The notes under the pieces: generated by a model | What the model was told of the DNA's origin: nothing | Databases searched by the model: none | What the model saw: only the letters and a program-made list of their open reading frames with translations | Program-made: the position numbers and the translations under genes | Shown: piece by piece, positions 1-5,550 of the stretch | Layout of the letters: every line of letters begins with the position of its first letter | How positions within the stretch are numbered: the stretch's first letter is position 1 | Origin: Actinomycetes bacterium | GTDB lineage: Bacteria > Actinomycetota > Acidimicrobiia > Acidimicrobiales > Microtrichaceae | Reading direction: 5' to 3' | Assembly: GCA_023434535.1 (NCBI GenBank) | Contig: JAEYSR010000302.1 | Span: 1 to 7,053 of the forward strand | DNA length: 7,053 nucleotides

Positions 1-834
1 TGCGACGCCAGGGGCTTCACCGACGGGAGCCCCCACCGGGCCGCCCGGGCCGAGATCTACAACCGCTACCTCTTCCGCGACGTCGACCCCATGGCCGGCG
101 TCGCACCGGATGGAGGCGTCGTACCAGATGGAGGCGTCGTACCAGATGGAGGCGTCGGACCAGATGGAGGCGTCGGACCGGAGGACCTCGAGATCGCGTT
201 CCGGCCGTCGTTCTCGATGGCCTTCCTCCTGGAGGCCGAGCTCGCGCAGGCCGGCTACCACGACGCGGACGCCGTGGTCTTCACCAGCGCGTCGTCGAGG
301 ACGGCACTCGGCACGGCCCACCTGATCCACACCCGCGGCACCAGGCCGGCGCTCGTCGGACTCACCCGTCGCGAGCACGTCGCCGACGTGGCGGCGCTCG
401 GCTGCTACGACCGGGTCCTGTCCTACGACGACATCGCCACCCTGCCGATCGGCCGGACGGTCGTCGTCGACCTCAGCGGCGACGGTTCTGTGGTGGCGGC
501 CCTGCACCACCGCCTCACCGACTCGCTCGTCCACGACTCCATCGTCGGCGCGACCCACTGGAGCGCCACCCCGGTCGACACGACCGACCTGCCGGGAGCA
601 CCCCGGACCCCGTTCTTCGCGCCCCGGGCCGCCGAGCGCCTCAGCGACACAGCCGGTGACGACGCGGTCGAGTCCGCGCTGGTGGCGGCATGGCGCTCGT
701 TCAGCGCGGCGCTCGGCGGATGGGCGCGACTCCGCCGTGCCGCCGGGCCCGAGGCGGTCGCCGACGCGTACGGCCAGGTGCTCGACGGACAGGTCGCACC
801 CCGCGACGTCCTCCTGCTGTCGATGCGCACCTGA
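1..834 (+). CDS. DUF2855 family protein, 5' end outside the window
   Basis: The frame is open from the first base, so 277 residues of the C-terminal part are visible. An ATG at 91 is not taken as the start because the 30 codons before it encode family-like sequence (RGFTDGSPHRAA, then YNRYLFRDVDP). Downstream come the block FRPSFSMAFLLEAEL and then FTSASSRTALGTAHLI, which match my memory of DUF2855 (about 350-370 residues, so some 80-100 are missing). The family has no established function; the SASSRTA block followed by alternating beta/alpha sequence resembles the nucleotide-binding part of quinone oxidoreductase-like proteins, which is inference. Between the two conserved blocks lies a Gly/Asp/Val insert made by an 18-bp tandem repeat. 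The stop at 832-834 is followed within 10 nt by a large hairpin. Family call fairly sure, function unknown. Confidence 0.8.
   Translation, partial: CDARGFTDGSPHRAARAEIYNRYLFRDVDPMAGVAPDGGVVPDGGVVPDGGVGPDGGVGPEDLEIAFRPSFSMAFLLEAELAQAGYHDADAVVFTSASSRTALGTAHLIHTRGTRPALVGLTRREHVADVAALGCYDRVLSYDDIATLPIGRTVVVDLSGDGSVVAALHHRLTDSLVHDSIVGATHWSATPVDTTDLPGAPRTPFFAPRAAERLSDTAGDDAVESALVAAWRSFSAALGGWARLRRAAGPEAVADAYGQVLDGQVAPRDVLLLSMRT
106..177 (+). repeat. Four-copy 18-bp in-frame tandem repeat (PDGGVV/PDGGVG)
   Basis: Four head-to-tail 18-bp units run 106-123, 124-141, 142-159 and 160-177. The unit is ccagatggaggcgtcgta. Unit 1 begins ccg instead of cca, and units 3 and 4 end gga instead of gta; the rest is identical. 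They encode PDGGVV twice and then PDGGVG twice. The preceding 18 bases (88-105, encoding PMAGVA) match the unit at 11 of 18 positions, so they may be the degenerate seed. The codons gat, gga, gta and cca are unlike the G/C-ending codons around them. Since 18 is a multiple of 3, copy-number change would keep the frame. Confidence 0.95.
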
Positions 835-842
835 CGACCGGA

Positions 843-895
843 CTCCTCCTCGGCGTGCTCCGTCGACCGGCGAGGACGGAGGACCGAGGAAGGAG
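843..895 (+). terminator. Nested hairpin after the DUF2855 gene, probable terminator or SD-masking leader
   Basis: The outer stem pairs ctcctcctcgg (843-853) with ccgagg-a-aggag (884-895), 11 pairs with one bulged A at 890. An inner stem pairs ctccgtc (858-864) with gacggag (875-881), perfect over 7 bp with a 10-nt loop. The structure begins 9 nt after the DUF2855 stop, which suits a terminator, although only a weak T-poor tail follows. The purine-rich 3' arm creates the sequence aaggagga (890-897), which looks like a Shine-Dalgarno site but lies about 30 nt before the PilZ start. Terminator is the simpler reading; translational control of the PilZ gene is the alternative. Confidence 0.55.
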
Positions 896-927
896 GACAT
901 TGCTTCAGATCGACGGCTGACCCGCCG

Positions 928-1344
928 ATGCTCGGAACGATGTCGGAGCAGCACTTCGTCGGCACGGGACGGCGACTCGGCGAACGTCTGGACCTCGGGG
1001 AGGTCCTACTGTCCTGGCGCGTGGACGAGGTGATCCCGGGTCGCCTCAAGGACAAGCCACGTCCGCCCGAGATCGGCCGGCTCATCGACGTGTCGGTCAG
1101 CGGTGCGGCGATCGTCGCCCCGGCCTCGTCCGACCTCCGGCCCGGACGACCGGTGGTGATCCGACTGGACGGCGCCGACGCGGTGGTCCGCATCCGGCGC
1201 ATCGCGGAGTTCGGCGACGACGCGTGGCGGATCTACGGAGTCGAGTTCATCGACGTGGACCTGGCGTTCCGCGACTGGATCAACGCCCTGCTCGACGCCC
1301 GTCGACTGGACGCGCACGCCCTGGGCTGGGACCGGGCCGACTGA
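928..1344 (+). CDS. Small PilZ-domain protein, putative cyclic-di-GMP receptor
   Basis: The product is 138 residues, a single small domain with no membrane segment or signal peptide, so it is probably cytoplasmic. It shows both parts of the PilZ ligand signature: RxxxR (R16-LGE-R20) and, 33 residues later, D54-V-S-V-S-G59, matching [D/N]xSxxG. The alternating beta-strand pattern that follows (VVIRLDG, VVRIRRIAEFG, WRIYGVEFIDVD) fits the PilZ barrel. Known family members bind cyclic-di-GMP through these residues and pass the signal to motility, polysaccharide or other targets; no target is visible here. The start may be ATG 928 or ATG 940 (residue 5), and neither has a well-spaced Shine-Dalgarno sequence or the TANNNT element seen at other genes here. 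It may be co-transcribed with the upstream gene across the 93-nt gap. It converges on the inhibitor lipoprotein gene. Confidence 0.78.
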   Translation: MLGTMSEQHFVGTGRRLGERLDLGEVLLSWRVDEVIPGRLKDKPRPPEIGRLIDVSVSGAAIVAPASSDLRPGRPVVIRLDGADAVVRIRRIAEFGDDAWRIYGVEFIDVDLAFRDWINALLDARRLDAHALGWDRAD

Positions 1345-1346
1345 GA

Positions 1347-1366
1347 CCGGGGCCGAACCGCCCCGG
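1347..1366 (+). terminator. GC hairpin after the PilZ gene
   Basis: A perfect 7-bp stem ccggggc (1347-1353) with gccccgg (1360-1366) encloses a 6-nt loop. It begins 3 nt after the PilZ stop. No T-run follows, which is usual for candidate terminators in high-GC actinobacteria but makes the call less certain. Confidence 0.5.
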
Positions 1367-1408
1367 GCGGATCAGGCGCCGGACCGCGGCGACGACGGAC
1401 GGCGAGCT

Positions 1409-1441
1409 CGGGTCGACCGGGACACGTGCCCGGTCGACCCG
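1409..1441. terminator. Perfect 13-bp hairpin between convergent genes, probable bidirectional terminator
   Basis: The arm cgggtcgaccggg (1409-1421) is the exact reverse complement of cccggtcgacccg (1429-1441), with a 7-nt loop acacgtg. It lies 8 nt beyond the stop of the minus-strand inhibitor gene and 64 nt beyond the PilZ stop. It is the strongest inverted repeat in the window and stands where both convergent transcripts should end. There is no T-tract on either side. Confidence 0.65.
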
Positions 1442-1449
1442 GCCGATCG

Positions 1450-1929
1450 TCAGCTGACGGTGATCGGGAAGGTCGCGGTCTCCGCCGGCGGCTGGTCCTT
1501 CTCGAACTCCCGTGCGTACTGGAGCTCCAGGGTGGTGGTGCCGGCCTTCACGCCCTCCAGGACGACCTTCTGGTGGCCGCCGGCGCCCGGGGCGCCGCCC
1601 TCGGGAGCGACGTACTCGTTGGACACCACCTTGACCACCGCGGCATCGGGCTCCTGGGAGACGGTCCACGTGTAGCCCGTCGTGACGTTGCCCTCGAGCT
1701 CGATCGTGGCGGTGCCGCCCACGGTGAGGTCGACGGGACCCGATGCGGTGATCACGTCACCATCCTGGCCCTTGGACGTCGTCGTCGTGGTGCTCGCGTC
1801 GGCCGGCTTGGTCGTCGTGGTCGCGCTGTCGTCGTCGCCGCAGGCGGCGAGCGGCGCCAGGGCCAGGACGGCGGCTCCGCTCGCGAGCAGGGCACGGGTC
1901 GTTCGGTTGCGGCGTCGGGTGTTCCTCAT
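1450..1929 (-). CDS. Lipoprotein of the chagasin-like cysteine protease inhibitor family (MEROPS I42)
   Basis: The 159-residue product starts with a basic stretch (RNTRRRNRTTR), a hydrophobic segment and the lipobox L-A-A-C30, so it should be a lipoprotein facing outward. A Thr/Asp-rich linker (about 31-58) precedes one domain of about 100 residues. Two of the three chagasin loops are recognisable: N81-V-T-T-G-Y-T-W88, equivalent to NPTTGYxW, and the Gly-rich loop G115-A-G-G. The third, normally RPW(E), appears at 140 as R-E-F-E, so Pro and Trp are replaced. The family blocks papain-like cysteine proteases through these loops. The target here is unknown: it could be an own secreted protease or those of other organisms. 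A -10 element 6 nt before the ATG and no Shine-Dalgarno sequence suggest a leaderless message. Family call good; inhibitory activity is inferred. Confidence 0.8.
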   Translation of the reverse strand: MRNTRRRNRTTRALLASGAAVLALAPLAACGDDDSATTTTKPADASTTTTTSKGQDGDVITASGPVDLTVGGTATIELEGNVTTGYTWTVSQEPDAAVVKVVSNEYVAPEGGAPGAGGHQKVVLEGVKAGTTTLELQYAREFEKDQPPAETATFPITVS

Positions 1930-1935
1930 GACGCG

Positions 1936-1941
1936 ACGCTA
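1936..1941 (-). promoter_or_regulatory. -10 element TAGCGT, leaderless start of the inhibitor gene
   Basis: Read on the minus strand, TAGCGT is followed by exactly 6 nt and then the ATG at 1929, placing the transcription start at or next to the start codon. A candidate -35 (gtggaa, 17-bp spacer) matches the consensus poorly. No Shine-Dalgarno sequence is present. Confidence 0.55.
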
Positions 1942-2035
1942 TCCACGGGGTCAGCCGGTTCCACCCTGGTGACGCGCCGGGTCGTGCGCCGGACCCGGAC
2001 GCGGAGGTCGGGCGCCGGTTCCGACGGGCGGTGCC

Positions 2036-2041
2036 TAGTGT
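2036..2041 (+). promoter_or_regulatory. -10 element TAGTGT, leaderless start of the carboxylase gene
   Basis: TAGTGT is followed by 6 nt (gcgccc) and the GTG at 2048. No Shine-Dalgarno sequence is visible and no convincing -35. This supports GTG 2048 as the true start and a message with no 5' leader. It shares the 118-nt gap (1930-2047) with the divergent inhibitor promoter. Confidence 0.55.
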
Positions 2042-2047
2042 GCGCCC

Positions 2048-3937
2048 GTGCCTCCGACCGTCGAACCGCCCACCGCCGGCCCCGATGACTCCGCGCCGTC
2101 GCCGAAGGAGCTGGTCGCCCACGTCGCGGGCATCTGCACCCACGCGCTGGAGCCGGGTACGTCGGTCAGGGCCGGATCCGCTGTCGTCGTCCTGGAGAGC
2201 ATGAAGACGGAGCACACCGTCGACGCGCCGGTCGACGGCGTCGTCGTGACGGTGTCGGTCGCCGTCGGGGACGCCGTTCCGGTCGGGGCGCTGGTGGCCA
2301 CGCTGAGCGAGTCCGACTCCGTGGGCGGCGCAGCGGTCGGACCGACCGGACCCACCGGTCTCGACCGCCCCGACCTGTCCGAGGTGCTGCGTCGACGGGC
2401 GCTCCTCACCGATGCCGAACGCCCGGTCGCCGTCGCCCGGCGGGCCGAGCGAGGACGCCGGACCGCCCGGGCGAACGTCGAGGACCTGCTCGACGACGGC
2501 TCGTTCTCGGAGCTCGGAGGTCTGGCGATCGCAGCTCAGCGCGGGCGGCGGAGCACCGAGGAGCTGATCGAGCGCACCCAGGCCGACGGGCTGCTCACGG
2601 GCACCGGCACGATCGACGGCGTGCCGGTCGCGGTGATCGCGTACGACGCCTCGGTCCTCGCCGGCACGCAGGGGTTCGTGAACCACCGCAAGACCGACCG
2701 GCTCCTGCAGGTCGTGGAGGCCCACTCGCTGCCGGTCGTGCTGTTCGCCGAGGGCGGCGGCGGCCGACCCGGCGACGTCGACGCACCGACCGTCACCGGC
2801 CTGGACGTCCCGACCTTCGCTCGCTTCGCACGGCTGTCGGGGTCGGTGCCGACGGTCGCCGTGGTCGCCGGCTACTGCTTCGCGGGGAACGCCGCCCTGG
2901 TCGGCTGCTGCGACGTCGTGATCGCGACCGAGGACTCGAACCTGGGCATGGCCGGACCGGCGATGATCGAGGGCGGTGGCCTGGGTCGGGTCGACCCCAC
3001 CGACATCGGTCCGATCGACGTCCAGACGGCCAACGGGACCGTCGACGTGCGGGTCCCCGACGAGGCGGCCGCGGTCGCCGTGGCTCGTCGCCTGGTCGTC
3101 CTGTCGTCCGCGCCGCGCCGATCGAGCCGCGTCGCCGGGCCCGACGAACGTCGACGCGGCGGCCCGACCCCGACGTCTCCGGCCGAGCAACTCCCGCCGG
3201 GGGCCCGCCCGGTCGAGGAACCACAGTTCGAGCTGCGGGACGCGGTGCCGCTCGAGCGCAAGCGGCTCTACGACATGCGGTCGATCGTGGAGCGCGTGGC
3301 CGATCCCGGCAGCGTGGTCGAGCTGCGGGCCGAGCATGCGCCAGGGATGATCACGGCTCTGGGTGTCGTCGGGGGCCGGCCCGTCGGCCTGCTCGCCAAT
3401 GATCCGGCCCACCTGGGCGGCGCGATCGACACCGATGGTGCGCTCACGGCGACCCGCCTGGTCGGGCTGTGCGACCGGTGGGGGCTGCCCGTCGTCAGCC
3501 TGTGCGACACCCCGGGCTTCATGGTCGGGCCCGAGGCCGAGGCGAGCGGCCAGGTCCGGGCCGTCGGCGACATGTTCGTCGCCGCCGCCCGGTCGTCGGT
3601 CCCGTGGGTCACCGTGATCGTCCGGAAGGCCTACGGCCTCGGGGCCCAGGCCATGGCCGGTGGTGGGATGCACGAGCCGGTCCTCACCGTCAGCTGGCCG
3701 ACCGGCGAGCTGGGCGGGATGGGTCTGGAGGGCGCGGTGCGGCTCGGGTTCGCCAAGGAGCTGGACGCCATCGCCGACCCGGTCGAGCGGGCGCAGCGCG
3801 AGGCGCAGCTCATCGAGATGGCGTACGTCCACGGCGGCGCCCTCAACGTGGCGACCCACATCGAGATCGACGACGTGATCGACCCCGCCGACACCCGACG
3901 CCGCATCGTCGACGCCCTGGTGGCCACCGGTCGCTGA
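2048..3937 (+). CDS. Biotin-dependent acyl-CoA carboxylase subunit: biotinyl domain fused to carboxyltransferase
   Basis: The product is 629 residues. Residues about 22-87 form a biotinyl domain with E50-S-M-K-T-E-H56, where K53 should carry biotin. Residues about 125-350 are the carboxyltransferase N-half (ERGRRTARANVEDLLDDGSF, then GYCFAGNAALVGCCDVVIAT and GPAMIEGGGLG). A Pro/Arg-rich linker spans about 354-395. The C-half runs from about 405 to 625, with YDMRSIVE, NDPAHLGGAID, CDTPGF, R526-K-A-Y-G-L-G-A, WPTGELGGMGLEGAV and EIDDVIDPADTRR. It would move CO2 from carboxybiotin to an acyl-CoA in the cytoplasm; the acyl chain preference cannot be read. The carboxyltransferase resembles the C-terminal part of long fused BC-BCCP-CT carboxylases, but the ATP-dependent biotin carboxylase part is absent, so that subunit must act in trans. 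The GTG start begins the biotinyl domain after about 20 Pro-rich residues. Confidence 0.9.
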   Translation: MPPTVEPPTAGPDDSAPSPKELVAHVAGICTHALEPGTSVRAGSAVVVLESMKTEHTVDAPVDGVVVTVSVAVGDAVPVGALVATLSESDSVGGAAVGPTGPTGLDRPDLSEVLRRRALLTDAERPVAVARRAERGRRTARANVEDLLDDGSFSELGGLAIAAQRGRRSTEELIERTQADGLLTGTGTIDGVPVAVIAYDASVLAGTQGFVNHRKTDRLLQVVEAHSLPVVLFAEGGGGRPGDVDAPTVTGLDVPTFARFARLSGSVPTVAVVAGYCFAGNAALVGCCDVVIATEDSNLGMAGPAMIEGGGLGRVDPTDIGPIDVQTANGTVDVRVPDEAAAVAVARRLVVLSSAPRRSSRVAGPDERRRGGPTPTSPAEQLPPGARPVEEPQFELRDAVPLERKRLYDMRSIVERVADPGSVVELRAEHAPGMITALGVVGGRPVGLLANDPAHLGGAIDTDGALTATRLVGLCDRWGLPVVSLCDTPGFMVGPEAEASGQVRAVGDMFVAAARSSVPWVTVIVRKAYGLGAQAMAGGGMHEPVLTVSWPTGELGGMGLEGAVRLGFAKELDAIADPVERAQREAQLIEMAYVHGGALNVATHIEIDDVIDPADTRRRIVDALVATGR

Positions 3938-3944
3938 CACGCGA

Positions 3945-3966
3945 CCGACGGGCAGCGCCCTCTCGG
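3945..3966. terminator. Imperfect hairpin between convergent stops
   Basis: The stem pairs ccga (3945-3948) with tcgg (3963-3966) and gggc (3950-3953) with gccc (3957-3960), with a small internal loop and a 3-nt apical loop. It fills most of the 30-nt gap between the carboxylase stop and the stop of the minus-strand small gene. It is short and imperfect, so this is a candidate shared terminator. Confidence 0.4.
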
Positions 3967-3967
3967 C

Positions 3968-4153
3968 TCAGGTGATCGCGATGAAGGCGAGCAGGACCAG
4001 GACCAGCACGGCGGCGACGACGACCCACGGCCAGCCGTGGAACACCTCTCTGCGCTTCTGGGCGATCTCGTAGTCGACGTTCGCCTTGGAGCCCACCTTG
4101 GGGAGGTGCTGCTGCTGGTGCTTCTTGCGTGGCTTCTGGCCGCTGCTTCCCAC
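3968..4153 (-). CDS. Unrecognised 61-residue protein with a C-terminal membrane anchor
   Basis: I do not recognise a family. The product begins with a basic, polar region (GQKPRKKHQQQH at 5-16, then QKRRE at 32-36) and ends in one membrane segment, about 42-60 (WPWVVVAAVLVLVLLAFIAI), with only Thr after it. There is no signal peptide, so a tail-anchored topology with the basic N-terminus in the cytoplasm is likely. The start is the GTG at 4151-4153: it has a TACGGT element 6 nt upstream, and the longer upstream frame gives low-complexity sequence. The hydrophobic segment and its basic flank argue for a real gene. It converges on the carboxylase and diverges from the CoA transferase. Function unknown. 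Confidence 0.65.
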   Translation of the reverse strand: MGSSGQKPRKKHQQQHLPKVGSKANVDYEIAQKRREVFHGWPWVVVAAVLVLVLLAFIAIT

Positions 4154-4159
4154 GGGCCC

Positions 4160-4165
4160 ACCGTA
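4160..4165 (-). promoter_or_regulatory. -10 element TACGGT, leaderless start of the small membrane protein gene
   Basis: On the minus strand, TACGGT is followed by 6 nt (gggccc) and the GTG at 4153. A weak -35-like gtgtca (4185-4190) has a long 19-bp spacer. No Shine-Dalgarno sequence is present. The element fixes the start codon choice. Confidence 0.5.
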
Positions 4166-4224
4166 CCTCGGCCCGTGGCGCGGGTGACACCGAACGGATC
4201 GGCGGGTGGCCGCCGGCGCCGTAT

Positions 4225-4252
4225 GTGACGGGGCGTCAGATCCGGGTACGGT
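4225..4252 (+). promoter_or_regulatory. Promoter of the CoA transferase gene (-35 GTGACG, -10 TACGGT)
   Basis: GTGACG (4225-4230) matches TTGACA at 4 of 6 positions and sits 16 bp before TACGGT (4247-4252). Seven nt then lead to the ATG at 4260. This is the most complete promoter in the window. It places transcription start at the start codon and argues against the earlier in-frame GTG at 4206, which lies upstream of the promoter. Confidence 0.6.
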
Positions 4253-4259
4253 CCACGCC

Positions 4260-5498
4260 ATGCGCCTGGGAGACATCGCCAACGCCGCCGCCGCAGATGC
4301 CGGGAAGCCGCTCGACGGCATCCGGGTCCTCGCCCTCGAGCAGATGCAGGCACTGCCCTACGCCACGCAGCTCCTGGGCCGCCTGGGCGCCGAGGTGGTG
4401 AAGGTGGAGTCGCCCAAGGGCGGCGACATGGGACGGTCGTCGCTCCCTGCGATGGAGGACCCCGACGGTCGCCAGGTCGGCGCCACGTTCCTCCGCAACA
4501 ACCTGTCCAAGCGCAGCATCTGCGTGGACCTGAAGTCCGACGAGGGCCGCAAGATCGTCCTCGACCTGGCGCCCCGGTTCGACGTGGTGGCGGAGAACTT
4601 CAAGGCCGGCGGCCTCGCCCGCCTCGGTCTCGGCTACGACGACGTCGCCGCGGTGCACCCCGGCGTCGTCTACCTGTCGGTGTCCGGGTTCGGGAACACC
4701 ACCGACTCCCCGTACAAGGACCGCCCGGCGTTCGCGGCGATCGTCGAGGCGATGTCGGGCATCTACGACTACCAGGCCCGTGACGACCGTCCCCCGCAGG
4801 CCAGTCCGGTCGGCGCCCTGGGCGACATCTCGGCGGCGCTGTTCGGGGCGATCGGCGTCCTCGCCGCGCTCCGCCAGCGGGACCGGACCGGCCAGGGCCA
4901 GTACGTGGACGTCGCCATGCTCGACGCCCTCGTCGCCATGACCGACATCGTCCCGAACTTCTGGTCGATGGGCCTGACGGATCGGGCGCCGCTCATCCTC
5001 GAGAACTTCCGCGCCTCCGACGGGTGGTTCGTCCTCCAGGTGGGTCGGGAGCCGCAGTTCGAGGCGCTGGCCCGTCTGATCGGGCGCGAGGACTGGCTGA
5101 CCGACGACCGGCTGGCCACCCGCCCGGGCTGGGTCGCCCACATGGACGAGCTCATCCGCCCGGGCATCGAGTCCTGGGCGGCCACCCGCACACGCCAGGA
5201 GGCCGCGGCGGAGATGGCGGCGGCCGGCCTGGCGTCGGGTCCGTGCCTCACCGACGAGGAGGTCGTCCACGACCCCCACGTGGCGATGCGCGACATGCTC
5301 GTCGAGATGCCCCGGACCGACGGGGTCGCGCAGCCGGTCCTGACGCCGGGCAACCCCGTCAAGATCTCGGGCGTGGCCGAGGGTCCCGAGACGCGGGTCC
5401 CGTGGCTGGGCGAGCACACCGACGAGGTGCTGCAGGCCGAGCTCGGCCTGGACGCGGAGCGGATCGCCGCACTGCGCGCCGAGGGCGTCGTCGCCTGA
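4260..5498 (+). CDS. Family III (CaiB/BaiF) CoA transferase
   Basis: The product is 412 residues, the usual length for the family. The N-terminal block LDGIRVLALEQMQALPYATQLLGRLGAEVVKVE (residues 18-50) is the typical CaiB/BaiF opening, here with Gln in place of the more common Gly/Pro-rich turn. KRSICVDLKSDEGR, the ENF motif (112-114) and the G-x-G-Q-Y-VDVAM block (211-220) follow. The catalytic aspartate, which forms a glutamyl/aspartyl-CoA anhydride in formyl-CoA transferase, corresponds to D189 in A-L-G-D-I-S. The family moves CoA between acyl-CoA and a free acid, or acts as an acyl-CoA racemase; the substrate cannot be told from sequence. The next gene, a solute-binding protein, starts 92 nt later behind its own promoter. 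ATG 4260 is chosen over GTG 4206 because a promoter lies between them. Confidence 0.92.
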   Translation: MRLGDIANAAAADAGKPLDGIRVLALEQMQALPYATQLLGRLGAEVVKVESPKGGDMGRSSLPAMEDPDGRQVGATFLRNNLSKRSICVDLKSDEGRKIVLDLAPRFDVVAENFKAGGLARLGLGYDDVAAVHPGVVYLSVSGFGNTTDSPYKDRPAFAAIVEAMSGIYDYQARDDRPPQASPVGALGDISAALFGAIGVLAALRQRDRTGQGQYVDVAMLDALVAMTDIVPNFWSMGLTDRAPLILENFRASDGWFVLQVGREPQFEALARLIGREDWLTDDRLATRPGWVAHMDELIRPGIESWAATRTRQEAAAEMAAAGLASGPCLTDEEVVHDPHVAMRDMLVEMPRTDGVAQPVLTPGNPVKISGVAEGPETRVPWLGEHTDEVLQAELGLDAERIAALRAEGVVA

Positions 5499-5512
5499 GC
5501 GAGTTCTTGACC

Positions 5513-5540
5513 GACATGTGACATGGGCCACGGATGGCCC
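5513..5540. promoter_or_regulatory. Two adjacent inverted repeats upstream of the solute-binding protein gene, possible operator
   Basis: The first is the palindrome catgt-g-acatg (5515-5525), which is also a 7-bp-period direct repeat of gacatg (5513-5518 and 5520-5525). The second is gggcca-cgga-tggccc (5525-5540), a perfect 6-bp stem with a 4-nt loop. The second covers the position where a -35 hexamer would sit for the -10 at 5551. Either a regulator binds here or the second repeat is a weak terminator for the CoA transferase gene, whose stop is 26 nt earlier. Confidence 0.4.
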
Positions 5541-5550
5541 GACGTCGGGC

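Noticed and set aside
91..93. ATG at 91 as the start of the first gene
   Set aside because: The same frame is open to the window edge and its upstream codons match the family, so the gene is cut by the window.
106..177. Short tandem repeats as a CRISPR array
   Set aside because: The units are contiguous with no spacers, only 18 bp long, and lie in frame within a coding sequence.
110..325. Second frame across the repeat (MEASYQ repeats)
   Set aside because: It is produced by the tandem repeat in another frame, then becomes Arg/Ser-rich out-of-frame sequence inside the DUF2855 gene.
900..920. Six-codon TTG leader peptide after the strong Shine-Dalgarno-like sequence
   Set aside because: The spacing of 2 nt is too short for normal initiation, and the SD-like sequence is explained by the hairpin arm.
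1930..2047. Remnant of a biotin carboxylase domain upstream of the carboxylase gene
   Set aside because: I see no ATP-grasp motif in any frame of this gap; it holds only the two divergent promoters.
1757..3940. Long minus-strand open frame opposite the carboxylase
   Set aside because: It is rich in Asp/Arg/Gly/His with no recognisable domain and mirrors a gene with clear motifs; such antisense frames are common at this GC content.
4206..4259. Upstream GTG start for the CoA transferase
   Set aside because: The extra 18 residues lie over the promoter at 4225-4252 and do not match the family's N-terminus.
4236..5531. Long minus-strand open frame opposite the CoA transferase
   Set aside because: It is an antisense shadow of a gene with a full set of family III motifs and has no domain of its own.
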